The notes under the pieces are model-generated. The model saw only the letters and a list, made by a program, of their open reading frames with translations. It ran no database searches and was not told the origin of the DNA. From Nocardia sp. BMG111209 (lineage in GTDB: Bacteria > Actinomycetota > Actinomycetes > Mycobacteriales > Mycobacteriaceae), in contig NZ_KB907310.1 in NCBI RefSeq assembly GCF_000381925.1, positions 62,001 to 126,000 of the forward strand: a stretch of DNA of 64,000 bases. Reading direction: 5' to 3'. A program made the position numbers and the translations under genes. Below are positions 9,675 through 19,006 of this stretch, one piece after another (within the stretch, counting starts at the first letter, position 1; each line of letters begins with the position of its first letter).

Positions 9675-10933
9675 TGCCGCACAGCGTCATGGTGGATGTC
9701 ACGACATTCATCAGTGCAGAAGAATTCCTGTTGTCGCAGAATCGGAGTCGGGGCATTCGGCCGCGCGACCCCTTCTCCGAGCAGTGTTACGCGGAATTGG
9801 TGCAATCCCTCATCTATTTCGACGAGGTTCTCGTTCCGCATCCGACCCTGCTGAATCCGGTACCTGCGGACTACGGTGAGCAGCCCCGTATTCTGCGGCA
9901 CCTCTTCGATCTGTACATCGCCAGGCCACTGGTGATCGGTGACAGCGACAAACCGTTGCTCGCCGAAGCCGAGGCGTCCGCGGTGGAGACGTTGCAGACG
10001 AACGGCGTCCAAACGCTGTTGCAGTTCGTGGATCGCACCCGGCGTGCCGACCTCGAGATACAGCAGTACGGCGGCGGTCAGCGGCTGCTGCCCAAGATCG
10101 TGAAATGGTCCGACTACCAAGCCGGAAACATTCGGAGCCGGACTCACCACGGTGCGCGGATCAGCGGTCCCGACGGAGTCGAAGACGATCTCTTCGGGAA
10201 ATGGGCACGAGCTTCGTCCTTCGCACTCGAGGGCCGGTTGCGGAGTCTCATACCGGACAGCGAGCAACAGTTGTGGTTCATCGCGACCCTGGTGCGGTCG
10301 CTGCGCTACTCGGCGCGGGCCAAGGTGAAAAATGTGGCGTACACGCCGCATCCGCTGCGCCGGGACTTCTCGGTGATGTTCGACCTGTTCGATGACGGCG
10401 CTCCGGAGAACACCATCGAGGACGTCATCTCGGCGATACGCGGCATCCCGGGTGAGATAAACCGGGTGGCCGACGCACGTCCGGATCGTCCGCTGCAACT
10501 TCGTGTCCAGGAGTTGCCGCTCCTGGGCGGCAGATTGTGGAGCCAGGCGGAGCGCGAACGATACGACGACGAACGTTGGCTGCAGTTGATATGTGGCCGG
10601 ATCGATGAATACCGTTCTCGCGCAGCAGATTTCCGGAGCGTGCTGTCGATGGCCGACTCCGAGGAGGATATCCGCCGGCTCGAGATCGACGTTCTCGGTG
10701 TGCGCAACCAACTGCTGCGGAAGCTGGGTCTCGAGTCTGCGCAGGTGAACGAGACCGAGACGGCGTTGCTGGATACGACCGCTTCGATCGCCAAGGCCGG
10801 ATTCGGGATGCCCACCGAGGTGCCGGTGACGCAATTGCTGAAGCTCGCGTACGTTGCGCTGCGGCGATACAAGGGGTCGTTGGGCACCCCGCATCAAAAA
10901 TTCCTGTATCGCGAATTCGTTCGCGGCGTGTAG
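9674..10933 (+). CDS. Protein of unknown function coupled to the IMPase-like gene
   Basis: I do not recognise this 419-residue protein. It starts at the ATG that overlaps the upstream stop codon (TGATG), giving MPHSVMVDVTTFISAEE; the same frame stays open further upstream only inside the IMPase gene. The protein is soluble, with no signal peptide or membrane segment. It is rich in charged residues and probably largely alpha-helical, with many Leu/Arg/Glu stretches in the last 200 residues. The N-terminal VDVTTFI strand is weakly like the start of a PIN-like nuclease, but the later acidic residues of such a site are not obvious. The tight pairing suggests that the two gene products act in one process. 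Confidence 0.7.
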   Translation: MPHSVMVDVTTFISAEEFLLSQNRSRGIRPRDPFSEQCYAELVQSLIYFDEVLVPHPTLLNPVPADYGEQPRILRHLFDLYIARPLVIGDSDKPLLAEAEASAVETLQTNGVQTLLQFVDRTRRADLEIQQYGGGQRLLPKIVKWSDYQAGNIRSRTHHGARISGPDGVEDDLFGKWARASSFALEGRLRSLIPDSEQQLWFIATLVRSLRYSARAKVKNVAYTPHPLRRDFSVMFDLFDDGAPENTIEDVISAIRGIPGEINRVADARPDRPLQLRVQELPLLGGRLWSQAERERYDDERWLQLICGRIDEYRSRAADFRSVLSMADSEEDIRRLEIDVLGVRNQLLRKLGLESAQVNETETALLDTTASIAKAGFGMPTEVPVTQLLKLAYVALRRYKGSLGTPHQKFLYREFVRGV

Positions 10934-11026
10934 CCGCACCTCTCCGCGAAAGTTCTTCCCGCTGTCGTGGGTCTCGGCGACGAATGCTGTGTGTCCGGGA
11001 TCAGGTAGCGATGTGGAGGCGGCGGG

Positions 11027-12427
11027 TTGAACGGGATGGGGCAGGGGTTGACCGCGGGGGGTCGGGAGCGGTGGCGGCGGCGGGCCGAGGGGGTCGTGGG
11101 GGAGTTGCGGGAGCGGGGGGTGGTGGCGGTGGCGGTGACGTGGGTCGATACCGGGGGGATCGTTCGGGTGAAAACTGTTCCGGTGCAGCGGTTTCCGCAT
11201 GTGGCGGCGTGGGGGATCGGGGCCTCGCCGGTGTTCGATGTATTTCTGGCCGATGACAGCATCGTGGCGGGGCGGTATGCGGGTGGGCCGGTGGGGGATC
11301 TGCGGTTGCATCCGGATCCGGATCGGGTGGTGACGTTGGCGGCGATGCCGGGGTGGGCGTGGGCGCCGGCGGATCGGTACGACCAGGACGGGGGTGCGCA
11401 TCCGCACGATGCGCGGTTGTTGTTGCGGCGGCTGGTGGCGGAGCTGGCGGAGGAGGGGTGGTCGGTGCGGGCGGGGTTCGAGGTGGAGTGGGTGCTGGGG
11501 CGGCCTGCCGCCGACGATCGGTTCGTGCCGGTGACGACCGCGCCGGCGTACGGGATGGCTCGGGTGGTGGGGCTGGCGGATTATCTGCGGGATGTGATGG
11601 CCGCGCTGGGGGACAGTGGGGTATCCGTGGATCAGGTGCATCCGGAGTATTCGGCGGGGCAGTTCGAATTGTCCTTTGCCGCAACGGATCCGGTGGAGGC
11701 CGCGGATACCCTGGTGGTGGCGCGGGAGACGGTGCGGGCGGTGAGTGCGGCGTACGATATGCGGGTTTCGTTCGCGCCCAAGGTGGTTCACGATGCGGTC
11801 GGGAACGGTGGGCATGTGCACCTGAGTCTGTGGCGAGGTGGGATCAATGCCATGTCGGGGGGTGCGGGGCCGTTCGGGCTGACCGAGGCGGGGGAGTGCT
11901 TCACCGGTGGTGTGCTCGGGCATCTGCCTGCGCTCATGGCGGTCGGATGTTCTTCTGTCGCAAGTTATCTGCGGTTGGAGCCGTCGCACTGGGCCGGGAT
12001 GTTCGCGTGCTGGGGGCGGGAGAATCGGGAGGCGGCGGTGCGGTATGTCGGTGGGTGCCCGGGTGAGCGGGAGCGGGCGGCGAATGTCGAGGTCAAATGC
12101 TTCGATGCCACGGCCAATCCGTATCTGATGCTGGCCGGAGTGCTCGCCGCCGGTGCGGCGGGGCTGCGGGATGCGGTGCGGTTGCCCGCGCCGGTCGACA
12201 TCGATCCCGGCGCGCTGACCCCGGCGCAGCGCGCCGCCGCCGGGATCGACGCGCTGCCGGGCACTCTCGCCGAGGCCGTTGCCGCCTTCGAGGCGGATGC
12301 CGTGCTGGGCAAGGCCTTCGGGGCGGGGCTCGTCGACACCATCGCCACGGTGCGCCGCGGTGAGATCGCCGCCCTCGCGGGCCTCGGTCCGGCGGAGATC
12401 ATCGCTCGCACCCGGTGGCGATATTGA
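11027..12427 (+). CDS. Glutamine synthetase-family protein (gamma-glutamyl ligase-like)
   Basis: This 466-residue member of the glutamine synthetase superfamily has the family blocks. They are an FEVEW metal-binding strand (about residue 150), VHPEYSAGQFELS (about 205), NGGHVHLSLW (about 264), and RLEPSHWAGMFACWGRENR (about 321). Its size and divergent motifs fit the GlnA3/PuuA-like ligases that gamma-glutamylate amines rather than housekeeping GlnA. The TTG at 11027 is chosen because GGAGG lies 7 nt upstream; an ATG at 11036 is the alternative. The first three quarters of the gene are extremely G-rich in third codon positions, then C-ending codons take over near 12100. Confidence 0.82.
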   Translation: MNGMGQGLTAGGRERWRRRAEGVVGELRERGVVAVAVTWVDTGGIVRVKTVPVQRFPHVAAWGIGASPVFDVFLADDSIVAGRYAGGPVGDLRLHPDPDRVVTLAAMPGWAWAPADRYDQDGGAHPHDARLLLRRLVAELAEEGWSVRAGFEVEWVLGRPAADDRFVPVTTAPAYGMARVVGLADYLRDVMAALGDSGVSVDQVHPEYSAGQFELSFAATDPVEAADTLVVARETVRAVSAAYDMRVSFAPKVVHDAVGNGGHVHLSLWRGGINAMSGGAGPFGLTEAGECFTGGVLGHLPALMAVGCSSVASYLRLEPSHWAGMFACWGRENREAAVRYVGGCPGERERAANVEVKCFDATANPYLMLAGVLAAGAAGLRDAVRLPAPVDIDPGALTPAQRAAAGIDALPGTLAEAVAAFEADAVLGKAFGAGLVDTIATVRRGEIAALAGLGPAEIIARTRWRY

Positions 12428-12455
12428 GCGCGGGCCGAATCCGCCGGCGTGGAGG

Positions 12456-13508
12456 TCAGAAAGTGGCCGCGTCGATGACGAAGCGGTAGCGGACGTCGCT
12501 GGCGACCACCCGGTCGTAGGCCTCGTCGATGCGGTCGGCGGAGATGGTCTCGATTTCGGCGCCGATGCCGTGTTCGGCGCAGAAGTTCAGCATCTCCTGG
12601 GTTTCCGCGATGCTGCCGATCGTGGATCCGGCCAGGGAGCGGCGATTGTTGGAGAGGGTGAACGGCTGAACCGTGAGGTCGCTGTCGGGCAGGCCGAGCA
12701 CGACCAGGGTGCCGTCGGTCTTCAGCAGGCGCATGTAGTTGTTGATCGGCAGGTCGGCGGCGACCGTGTTCAGGATCAGGTCGAAGTGGTTGCGCAGGTC
12801 CCTGAAGGTCCGCCGCTCGCTGGTCGCGTAGTAGTGCTGCGCGCCGAAGCGGCGGCCGTCCTCCTGTTTGCGCAGCGATTGGCTGAGCACGGTGACCTCG
12901 GCGCCCATCGCCGCCGCGAGTTTCACGCCGACGTGGCCGAGGCCGCCCATACCGACCACGGCGACCCGCGTGCCGGGACCGGCATTCCAGTGCCGCAGTG
13001 GCGAATACAGGGTGATGCCGGCGCACAGCAGGGGTGCGGCCACGTCCAGGCCGAGCTTGTCCGGGATCGTGACCACGAAGTTCTCGGTCACCACCACCTG
13101 GGAGGAGTAGCCGCCGAGGGTGTGGCCGCCGGCCTGCAGTTCCTCGGGGACGGCGCCGTTGTAGGTCATGGTGTTGCCGTTGGCGCAGTACTGTTCCTCG
13201 CCGGCGAGGCAGAATTCGCAGCGGCCGCAGGAGTCGACCATGACGCCGACGCCGACCCGGTCGCCCACCTGGTGCCGGGTGACCGCCGAGCCGACCGCGG
13301 CGACGATGCCGGCGATCTCGTGGCCGGGTACACAGGGGTAGCGGGTGCCGTGCCATTCGTTGCGCGCGGTGTGGATATCGGAGTGACAGACGCCGGAGTA
13401 CCGGATATCGATGAGTACATCGTGCGGGAGCAGGTCCCGGCGCTGGATCGTCGTCTTCTCGAAGCGACCGTCGGATGAGCCGACGGCGTACGCGGCAGCA
13501 GTACTCAT
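12456..13508 (-). CDS. Zinc-dependent NAD(P)-dependent alcohol dehydrogenase (AdhC/YahK type)
   Basis: This 350-residue medium-chain dehydrogenase reduces aldehydes or oxidises alcohols. The catalytic zinc ligands lie in SGVCHSDIH and PGHE. The structural zinc loop is [15 protein letters not shown], and the cofactor motif GMGGLGHVG sits mid-protein. These features match the cinnamyl-alcohol-dehydrogenase-like group that includes mycobacterial AdhC. The ATG at 13508 gives MSTAAAYAV; the frame extends 45 nt further upstream but without family similarity. It converges with the glutamine-synthetase-like gene and diverges from the lipoprotein gene at 13677. Confidence 0.93.
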   Translation of the reverse strand: MSTAAAYAVGSSDGRFEKTTIQRRDLLPHDVLIDIRYSGVCHSDIHTARNEWHGTRYPCVPGHEIAGIVAAVGSAVTRHQVGDRVGVGVMVDSCGRCEFCLAGEEQYCANGNTMTYNGAVPEELQAGGHTLGGYSSQVVVTENFVVTIPDKLGLDVAAPLLCAGITLYSPLRHWNAGPGTRVAVVGMGGLGHVGVKLAAAMGAEVTVLSQSLRKQEDGRRFGAQHYYATSERRTFRDLRNHFDLILNTVAADLPINNYMRLLKTDGTLVVLGLPDSDLTVQPFTLSNNRRSLAGSTIGSIAETQEMLNFCAEHGIGAEIETISADRIDEAYDRVVASDVRYRFVIDAATF

Positions 13509-13676
13509 GGCACCATGCCTACCGCCGCGGGAATTCGGACGCAAGTGCCACAACGGCCACGAATCGGGGCCGGTGATGTTGCCGGTCGCCGCGCTGCGTC
13601 GGTGCCGGATCGGGCCCCCGGTTTCCGGTTAGCTGTACGGTGGCGGCCGCGGGGCCGGGATCCGGGAGGAGCAGGC

Positions 13677-15116
13677 ATGCAGCACAGTGGTTTCGGCTCG
13701 GCGCTGTCGCGCCGTTCGTTGTTCGGCGTCGGCGCGGTCCTGGCGGCAGGTGCGGGACTCGCCGCCTGCGGGGATGCCGAGAAGAAGAACGCACCCCTCA
13801 TGACCGGCAACAGTTCCGCCGCCGCGACCGGCGCCCCCACCGCCGCCGATCCGGTGTCCGTCGCGGCCGACGCCTATATCTTCGGCTATCCGCTGGTGCT
13901 GATGGATGTCACCCGCGAGCAGAGCGGCACCCCGAACGCCCTCTTCCACGCCCGTACCCTGCCGACCGCCGCCGATCACGCGGTGGTGCGGATGAACCTG
14001 GACACCCTCTACACCAGCGCGTGGCTGGATCTCCGGCCGGAGCCGATGATGTTGCAGGTGCCGGACATGGGCCCGGACCGGTACTGGCTGATGCAGCTGA
14101 TGGATGCCTGGACCAATACCGTGCACAATCCGAGCAACCTGAAACCGCAAGTGCGGCAAGGACAATCGTCGTTCACCTATGCCATCGTCGGGCCCGGCTG
14201 GTCGGGTGTGCTGCCGGCCGACGTGACTCGGCTGGACATGCCCACGGCCACCGCTTGGCTGATCGGCCGCACCCAGGTGAACGGCCCGGACGATCTCGAC
14301 GCCGTGCACGCCCTGCAGGATCGGATCGTGCTGGCGCCCGCGAGCGCCTGGACCGCGGGCCGGGTCGTGCCCGCCACCGGCGCCCTCATGGCCGCCGGTA
14401 CACCGCCGCCGAAGGTGGTGGCGGGTATGAACAGTCGCACCTTCTTCGATCGGATGTGCACGGTGCTCGCCGCGAATCCGCCTGCGGCAGCGGACGATGT
14501 CGTGATGAAGCGGTTCGCCGCGATCGGCGTCCGCCCGGGCGGCACGGTCGCGGGTCAGCCGGTCGACGCTCTCGATCAGGGCGTCGCGGCGGCGCAGAAA
14601 CGGTTGCAGGAGTTCCACGATCCGAAGGGCAAGAACGAGAACGGCTGGATCTTCGCCACCGATGTGGGCAGCTACGGCACCGATTACGACCTGCGGGCCC
14701 ATACCGCGAAGGTCGGCCTCGGCGCCAACCTGGCCGAGGATGCGGTGTACCCCAGCACATTCGGCGTCGCCGACGCCAACGGCACCCCGCGGCGCTACCG
14801 GATCCGGTTCGACCGGGACCAGTTGCCGCCGGTGGATGCGTTCTGGTCGGTCACCGCCTACGGATCCGACAACTATCTGGTGAACAATCCGGCCGGGATC
14901 TATGCCGTCGGCCATCTGATTCCGGTCGCACCCGGCCCGGACGGGCGGGTGACCATCGCGGTGCAGCACGAGGATCCGGGTCCGGACGTCGCGCCGGGGC
15001 ACTGGCTGCCGATCCCGGCGGCCGGTACCTTCTCGCTCAGCATGCGCCTGTACGCGCCGAAATCCGCAGCGCTGGACGGAAGCTGGCAACCGCCCGCGCT
15101 CACGCCGGTGAACTGA
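13677..15116 (+). CDS. DUF1254/DUF1214-domain lipoprotein, Tat-type signal
   Basis: This 479-residue exported protein starts MQHSGFGSALSRRSLFGVG, a twin-arginine-type signal, and has a lipobox LAAC near residue 31. It should therefore be folded in the cytoplasm and lipid-anchored outside. The N-terminal part shows the DUF1254 pattern (YIFGYPLVLMD, LDTLYTSAWLDL). The C-terminal part shows DUF1214 (FWSVTAYGSDNYLV, then a loop ending in HEDPGP). The biochemical role of the family is unknown to me. GGGAGGAG precedes the ATG at 13677. The following protease gene is 131 bp downstream and may have its own promoter. Confidence 0.85.
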   Translation: MQHSGFGSALSRRSLFGVGAVLAAGAGLAACGDAEKKNAPLMTGNSSAAATGAPTAADPVSVAADAYIFGYPLVLMDVTREQSGTPNALFHARTLPTAADHAVVRMNLDTLYTSAWLDLRPEPMMLQVPDMGPDRYWLMQLMDAWTNTVHNPSNLKPQVRQGQSSFTYAIVGPGWSGVLPADVTRLDMPTATAWLIGRTQVNGPDDLDAVHALQDRIVLAPASAWTAGRVVPATGALMAAGTPPPKVVAGMNSRTFFDRMCTVLAANPPAAADDVVMKRFAAIGVRPGGTVAGQPVDALDQGVAAAQKRLQEFHDPKGKNENGWIFATDVGSYGTDYDLRAHTAKVGLGANLAEDAVYPSTFGVADANGTPRRYRIRFDRDQLPPVDAFWSVTAYGSDNYLVNNPAGIYAVGHLIPVAPGPDGRVTIAVQHEDPGPDVAPGHWLPIPAAGTFSLSMRLYAPKSAALDGSWQPPALTPVN

Positions 15117-15247
15117 CCGCCGCCGGTCGTGCGGCAAATCGGCGTAACACAGCAGTAAACAGTATTGCGCGAACGGCCGGACTCGGGGCACGTTGGAAGG
15201 TACATCCATTCGCCGAGCCCGACCGGCGCAGACCCGCGGGAGTGGCC

Positions 15248-16369
15248 ATGTACCAGCCACGGTACGACGAGCGACGGTTCACCGGTGAATCCGAGCGGGT
15301 GGGCCGCACGGCCCGGACCGCCGCCGCGCTGCTGGTCGTGGTGCTGGCGCTGGCCGCATTTCTCGGTTATCGCGGAGAGTTTCCGAGCTGGGCCGGTCAG
15401 TCCCGGGGCGCCTCCGCCGCGCTGTACGGGCCGCCGTTGCCGCCGATGGACGCCACCGCCGTCGCGCACACCGTCGAACCGGAACTGGTGAACGTCGATG
15501 TGCAACTGCGGCCCAGCGGGGTCGCCGCGGCGGGGACCGGCATCGTGCTCACCGACGACGGGCAGGTCCTGACCAGCCATCACGTGGTCAAGGGCGCCGA
15601 CAGCATCACCGTCGGCGATCTGGGTACCGGCACCGAGTTCCCGGCCACCGTGATCGGCTACGACTCCGACGCCGATATCGCGCTGCTGTCGCTGACCGGC
15701 GCGCACGGGCTGCCGGTGGCCCGGATCGGCAGTTCCGGGGTGCTGCGGCTCGGTGACGAACTGGTGGCGATCGGCAACGCGGGCGGCACCGGGAGCCCGA
15801 CCGCGTTCCCGGGTTCGGTCACCGCGCTGGACTCCTCGATCGTGGCGCGCAACGCCACCGATATGTCCCGCAAGGCGCTGACCGGCCTGATCGAGGTGGC
15901 GGCGCCGGTGATGGCCGGGCAGTCCGGCGGCGCGCTGGTCGACCGCTACGGCGCGGTGGTGGGGGTGGTGACCGCGGCCTCCGGGGAACTGTCCCGGGTC
16001 TCCGGCCGGGGTAGCGGCTACGCGGTGCCGATCGATACGGCCATGAACGTGGTGCGGCAGATCCGGTCGGGCACGCCCACCGACGCGGTCCACGTCGGCC
16101 CGACCGCGACGCTGGGCGTGGTCACCTCGGACAGTCCGGCCGGGGCCCGCGTCGACGTCAGCCTGTACGGGCAGCCGGCCTTCGCCGCCGGGGTGTCCGA
16201 GGGCGAGGTGATCACCGGGATCGACGGCCGGGTGGTGGGTTCGGTGCAGGCGCTGCGGGCGGCGCTGAACATGTGCCGACCGGCCGATACCGTGCATCTG
16301 GATCTGACCGGGCCCACCGGCGCCCGCCGGACGGTGGCCGTCGTGCTGGCCGCGGGCCCGCCCAGCTGA
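15248..16369 (+). CDS. Membrane-anchored HtrA-like serine protease with C-terminal PDZ domain
   Basis: The 373-residue protein has one transmembrane segment (about residues 26-46), a trypsin-like domain and a PDZ domain from about residue 275. The catalytic triad is visible as His in LTSHHVV, Asp in DSDADIALL and Ser in AGQSGGALV; most relatives have GNSGG at the serine. The protease domain should face outside the membrane, where such enzymes degrade or refold damaged envelope proteins. GGGAG precedes the ATG. The gene converges on the VKOR gene with only 7 bp between the stops. The neighbouring DsbA and VKOR genes support a role in extracytoplasmic protein quality. Confidence 0.88.
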   Translation: MYQPRYDERRFTGESERVGRTARTAAALLVVVLALAAFLGYRGEFPSWAGQSRGASAALYGPPLPPMDATAVAHTVEPELVNVDVQLRPSGVAAAGTGIVLTDDGQVLTSHHVVKGADSITVGDLGTGTEFPATVIGYDSDADIALLSLTGAHGLPVARIGSSGVLRLGDELVAIGNAGGTGSPTAFPGSVTALDSSIVARNATDMSRKALTGLIEVAAPVMAGQSGGALVDRYGAVVGVVTAASGELSRVSGRGSGYAVPIDTAMNVVRQIRSGTPTDAVHVGPTATLGVVTSDSPAGARVDVSLYGQPAFAAGVSEGEVITGIDGRVVGSVQALRAALNMCRPADTVHLDLTGPTGARRTVAVVLAAGPPS

Positions 16370-16376
16370 GCCGGGA

Positions 16377-16952
16377 TCAGAACAACGAGGTCCAGTAGTC
16401 CTGGAAGCGCAGGAACACCAGCAGCAGCACCACGGCGTAGAACACCACCACGACCGTCCAGCGCCATTCGGCGATGATCCGCAGCGGGCCCCGGGCATCA
16501 CCCCAGAGCTGGTCCGTGACCACCGCGAGCAGCGCCGGGGTCACCACCCAGACCACCATGCAGTACGGGCACAGCGCGTTGATGCGGTAGAGGCTCTGGA
16601 AGATGAGCCAGCAGATGAAGCCGACGCCGAGCGCCAGGCCGATCCACAGCCCGCCCCAGATCCAGCTCGGCAGGCCCAGTCCGGCGACCGCGAGTACCGC
16701 GAGGGTGACCGCCACCGAGAATCCCACCACGCCGATCAGCGGGTTCGGGAAGCCGAAGGCCGCGGCCTGATGGGTGGCCATCACCGAACCGCAGGACAGG
16801 ATCGGATTGATACTGCACGACGGCTTGTAGCTCGGATCCATGAACAGTTTGAATCGCTCGTACGTCAGGGTGACGGCGGCGATCCAGCCCAGTAACGAGC
16901 CGATCAGCAGAATCCACGCGGATCGCGTGGGTGCGGCGACAGTGCCGGCCAT
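16377..16952 (-). CDS. Vitamin K epoxide reductase (VKOR) family membrane protein
   Basis: This 191-residue integral membrane protein has about five hydrophobic helices. It carries the loop cysteine pair in SCSINPILSCG and the active CPYC motif before the fourth helix. VKOR proteins re-oxidise DsbA by passing electrons to quinone, which drives disulfide formation outside the cytoplasm in actinobacteria that lack DsbB. The DsbA gene lies immediately upstream with 3 bp between them, so the two form an oxidative-folding operon like Rv2968c-Rv2969c. Confidence 0.94.
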   Translation of the reverse strand: MAGTVAAPTRSAWILLIGSLLGWIAAVTLTYERFKLFMDPSYKPSCSINPILSCGSVMATHQAAAFGFPNPLIGVVGFSVAVTLAVLAVAGLGLPSWIWGGLWIGLALGVGFICWLIFQSLYRINALCPYCMVVWVVTPALLAVVTDQLWGDARGPLRIIAEWRWTVVVVFYAVVLLLVFLRFQDYWTSLF

Positions 16953-16955
16953 CGC

Positions 16956-17741
16956 TTACTTGGCCGCCGCTTCGATGGTGGCCCGCAGGCCGCCGTTCTG
17001 CATCAACTCGGCCGAGGTGCCGATCTGCTTGTCGTTCACGAAGACCGTGGGCGTGGCCTGGATGCCGCTGTTCAGTACGTCCTTGGTGATCTTCTGTACG
17101 TAGGCGTCGAACTTGTGGTCGGTGATGCACTGCGCGGTGGCCGGATCGGTGTAGCCGGCGTCCTGCGCGATCTGGACCAGGGTTTCGTCGGTGAGGCCGG
17201 TGCCGTTCTCCGGCGGCTGCTTCTGGTACATCGTGATCAGCCAGGGCAGGAACTTCGAGGGATCGGCGTCGGCCAGGCAGTAGGCGGTACTGGCCGCGCG
17301 CGAGGAGTACCGGGTGCCGGAGGACATCTTGTCGAGGAAGGCGATGATGTTGTACTCGACGGCCGCGGTGCCGTTGTTCACCTCGTCCTCGATCACCTGA
17401 CCGTTGGCCGCCTCGAACGCCTTGCACGCCGGGCACTGCAGATCGGCGACCACGCGCACGGTGACCTTGGCGCCGGGCTTGCCGATCCGGATGGAGCCGT
17501 TGTCGGTGATCGCGCCGCCGATGCCGCCGGCGGACTGCGGGGCGGTGACCGCGGGGGTGGGACCGGCGTCGTTGCTCTTCGACTTGTGCATCGCGATGCC
17601 GATGCCGATACCGGCGATGAGCGCGATCAGCACGACCGCGACCGCCACCTGGACGGCGATGGTGCGTGAACGGTTGGGCCCCCGCACTGCCGCCAGCGAG
17701 TTCTTCCCACGCGGATTGTTGCTCACCGTTGCGTTCACCAC
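16956..17741 (-). CDS. DsbA-family membrane-anchored thiol oxidase
   Basis: This 261-residue protein has an N-terminal transmembrane anchor (about residues 28-51), then a thioredoxin-fold DsbA domain. The domain has the active motif CPAC and the cis-proline loop ATPTVFV. Two more cysteines (AYCLAD and QCITD) are likely to form a structural disulfide. It should introduce disulfides into exported proteins and be re-oxidised by the VKOR encoded 3 bp downstream. Two adjacent GTG codons could start translation (17741 or 17738), and AGGAAGG is better spaced for the second. Confidence 0.92.
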   Translation of the reverse strand: MVNATVSNNPRGKNSLAAVRGPNRSRTIAVQVAVAVVLIALIAGIGIGIAMHKSKSNDAGPTPAVTAPQSAGGIGGAITDNGSIRIGKPGAKVTVRVVADLQCPACKAFEAANGQVIEDEVNNGTAAVEYNIIAFLDKMSSGTRYSSRAASTAYCLADADPSKFLPWLITMYQKQPPENGTGLTDETLVQIAQDAGYTDPATAQCITDHKFDAYVQKITKDVLNSGIQATPTVFVNDKQIGTSAELMQNGGLRATIEAAAK

Positions 17742-17923
17742 GCCTTCCTGTGCTCACCGGACCACTGGGTAGCGCCCGGGCCGATCCTACGGGCTCGGCA
17801 TCGGTTGGTCGCGGACGCGCCCCGGGCACATCATGGTTGCCCAACCTGAGAGAACACGCAGAACAGACCCGGAGACGGGTGAGTGTGGCGGCCCGCGCCG
17901 CAGCGGATCCGGCGGGGCCCGAA

Positions 17924-18787
17924 TCAGCTCTTGCGCAGGCGCTTGCGCTGCTCCTCGACGTCGAAGTGGGCGGCGGGCCAGTCGAGCTTCAGCGTCTGCA
18001 GGGCGTCGATGAGCAGTTCGGTGACCGCCAGCCGGGCGTACCACTTGCTGTCGGCCGGTATCGCGTACCAGGGCGCGTACTCGGTATCGGTGAGATCGAA
18101 GACCTCCTGGTACGCCTCCTGATAGGCGGCCACGTGGGCGCGTTCGTCGATATCGCTCGGGCTGAACTTCCAGTGCTTCTCGGGCCGGTCCAGCCGCTGT
18201 TCGAGCCGCCTGCGCTGTTCCTCGAGCGAGATCAGCAGTGCGACCTTCACGATCGTGGTGCCGCTCTCGGCGGCCTTGCGCTCGAAGGCGTTGATCTCGG
18301 CGAAGCGCTTGCGCCACATATCCGGCGGCACCAGGTCGTGCACCCGGACGACCAGCACATCCTCGTAGTGCGAGCGATCGAACACGCCGAGCTGTCCGGG
18401 CCGGGGCAACTGCCGGCGAACTCGCCAGAGGTAGTGGTGGCGGCGCTCCTCGGCGGTGGGTACGCCGAAGGCGGCGTGATCGACGCCCTGCGGATCGACC
18501 GAACCGATCACGTGCCGGACGATACCGCCCTTGCCGGAGGTGTCCATCCCCTGCAACACCAGCAGCACGCTGCGCGGATCACCGCTGCGGCCGTTGGCGT
18601 ACAACTTCTCCTGCAGATCGGCCAGCACCGGGCGGCGCTGGTCGATCAGCAACTCCGCGGACTTCTTCGCACCCAGCTTCTTGTCGGGGCGGAAACCCGG
18701 GGTGGCGCTGGTGTCGAACTCGGCGACCGGCACGCCCGCGGCCCGCAGCGCCTCGGTCACCGGAACTGACCAGTTAGTTTTTGCCAT
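17924..18787 (-). CDS. Polyphosphate kinase 2 family protein (polyphosphate:nucleotide phosphotransferase)
   Basis: This 287-residue protein is a PPK2-family kinase, which transfers phosphate between polyphosphate and nucleotides. The Walker A motif GMDTSGKGG is at residues 80-88, the Walker B-like DRSHYEDV lies near 135, and the R-rich lid follows. The GMDTSGKGG form, as opposed to the EGRDGAGKGG form of M. tuberculosis Ppk2, points to the group that phosphorylates AMP and/or ADP. The ATG at 18787 gives MAKTNWSV; a GTG 42 nt upstream is possible, and neither has a clear Shine-Dalgarno. The gene stands alone between the DsbA gene and the EspG operon. Confidence 0.88.
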   Translation of the reverse strand: MAKTNWSVPVTEALRAAGVPVAEFDTSATPGFRPDKKLGAKKSAELLIDQRRPVLADLQEKLYANGRSGDPRSVLLVLQGMDTSGKGGIVRHVIGSVDPQGVDHAAFGVPTAEERRHHYLWRVRRQLPRPGQLGVFDRSHYEDVLVVRVHDLVPPDMWRKRFAEINAFERKAAESGTTIVKVALLISLEEQRRRLEQRLDRPEKHWKFSPSDIDERAHVAAYQEAYQEVFDLTDTEYAPWYAIPADSKWYARLAVTELLIDALQTLKLDWPAAHFDVEEQRKRLRKS

Positions 18788-18888
18788 GGGGGCAGTATGA
18801 ACGGAAGAAGGCGATATCGGAACATGCACGTGACGGATCGGTATCGACCGGGGGTGCGGATATCAATCGACCGGGCCGGAACGCAGGA

Positions 18889-18945
18889 CGCCCCCGGCCC
18901 GAAGGGGATTCGGGGCCGGGGGCGAGTCTCCCACTGAGCTGGGAG
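18889..18945 (-). terminator. Double hairpin at the end of the EspG operon
   Basis: The first stem pairs CGCCCCCGGCCCGAA (18889-18903) with its complement at 18909-18924, with one bulged G. The second pairs CTCCCA with TGGGAG (18928-18945). They lie just beyond the EspG stop codon on the minus strand and should end the operon before the PPK2 gene. Confidence 0.65.
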
Positions 18946-19006
18946 GCGAAGCAACAGCAACTATATCGGCCCGTCCCGGCGGCCGTAGGGGTTTCGGGCG
19001 GCCGGC

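Noticed and set aside
10934..11990. Minus-strand frame continuing through the IMPase/unknown pair and GS-like gene (9458-11989)
   Set aside because: The translated peptide is Pro/Arg/His-rich without domains and reflects the G-rich opposite strand.
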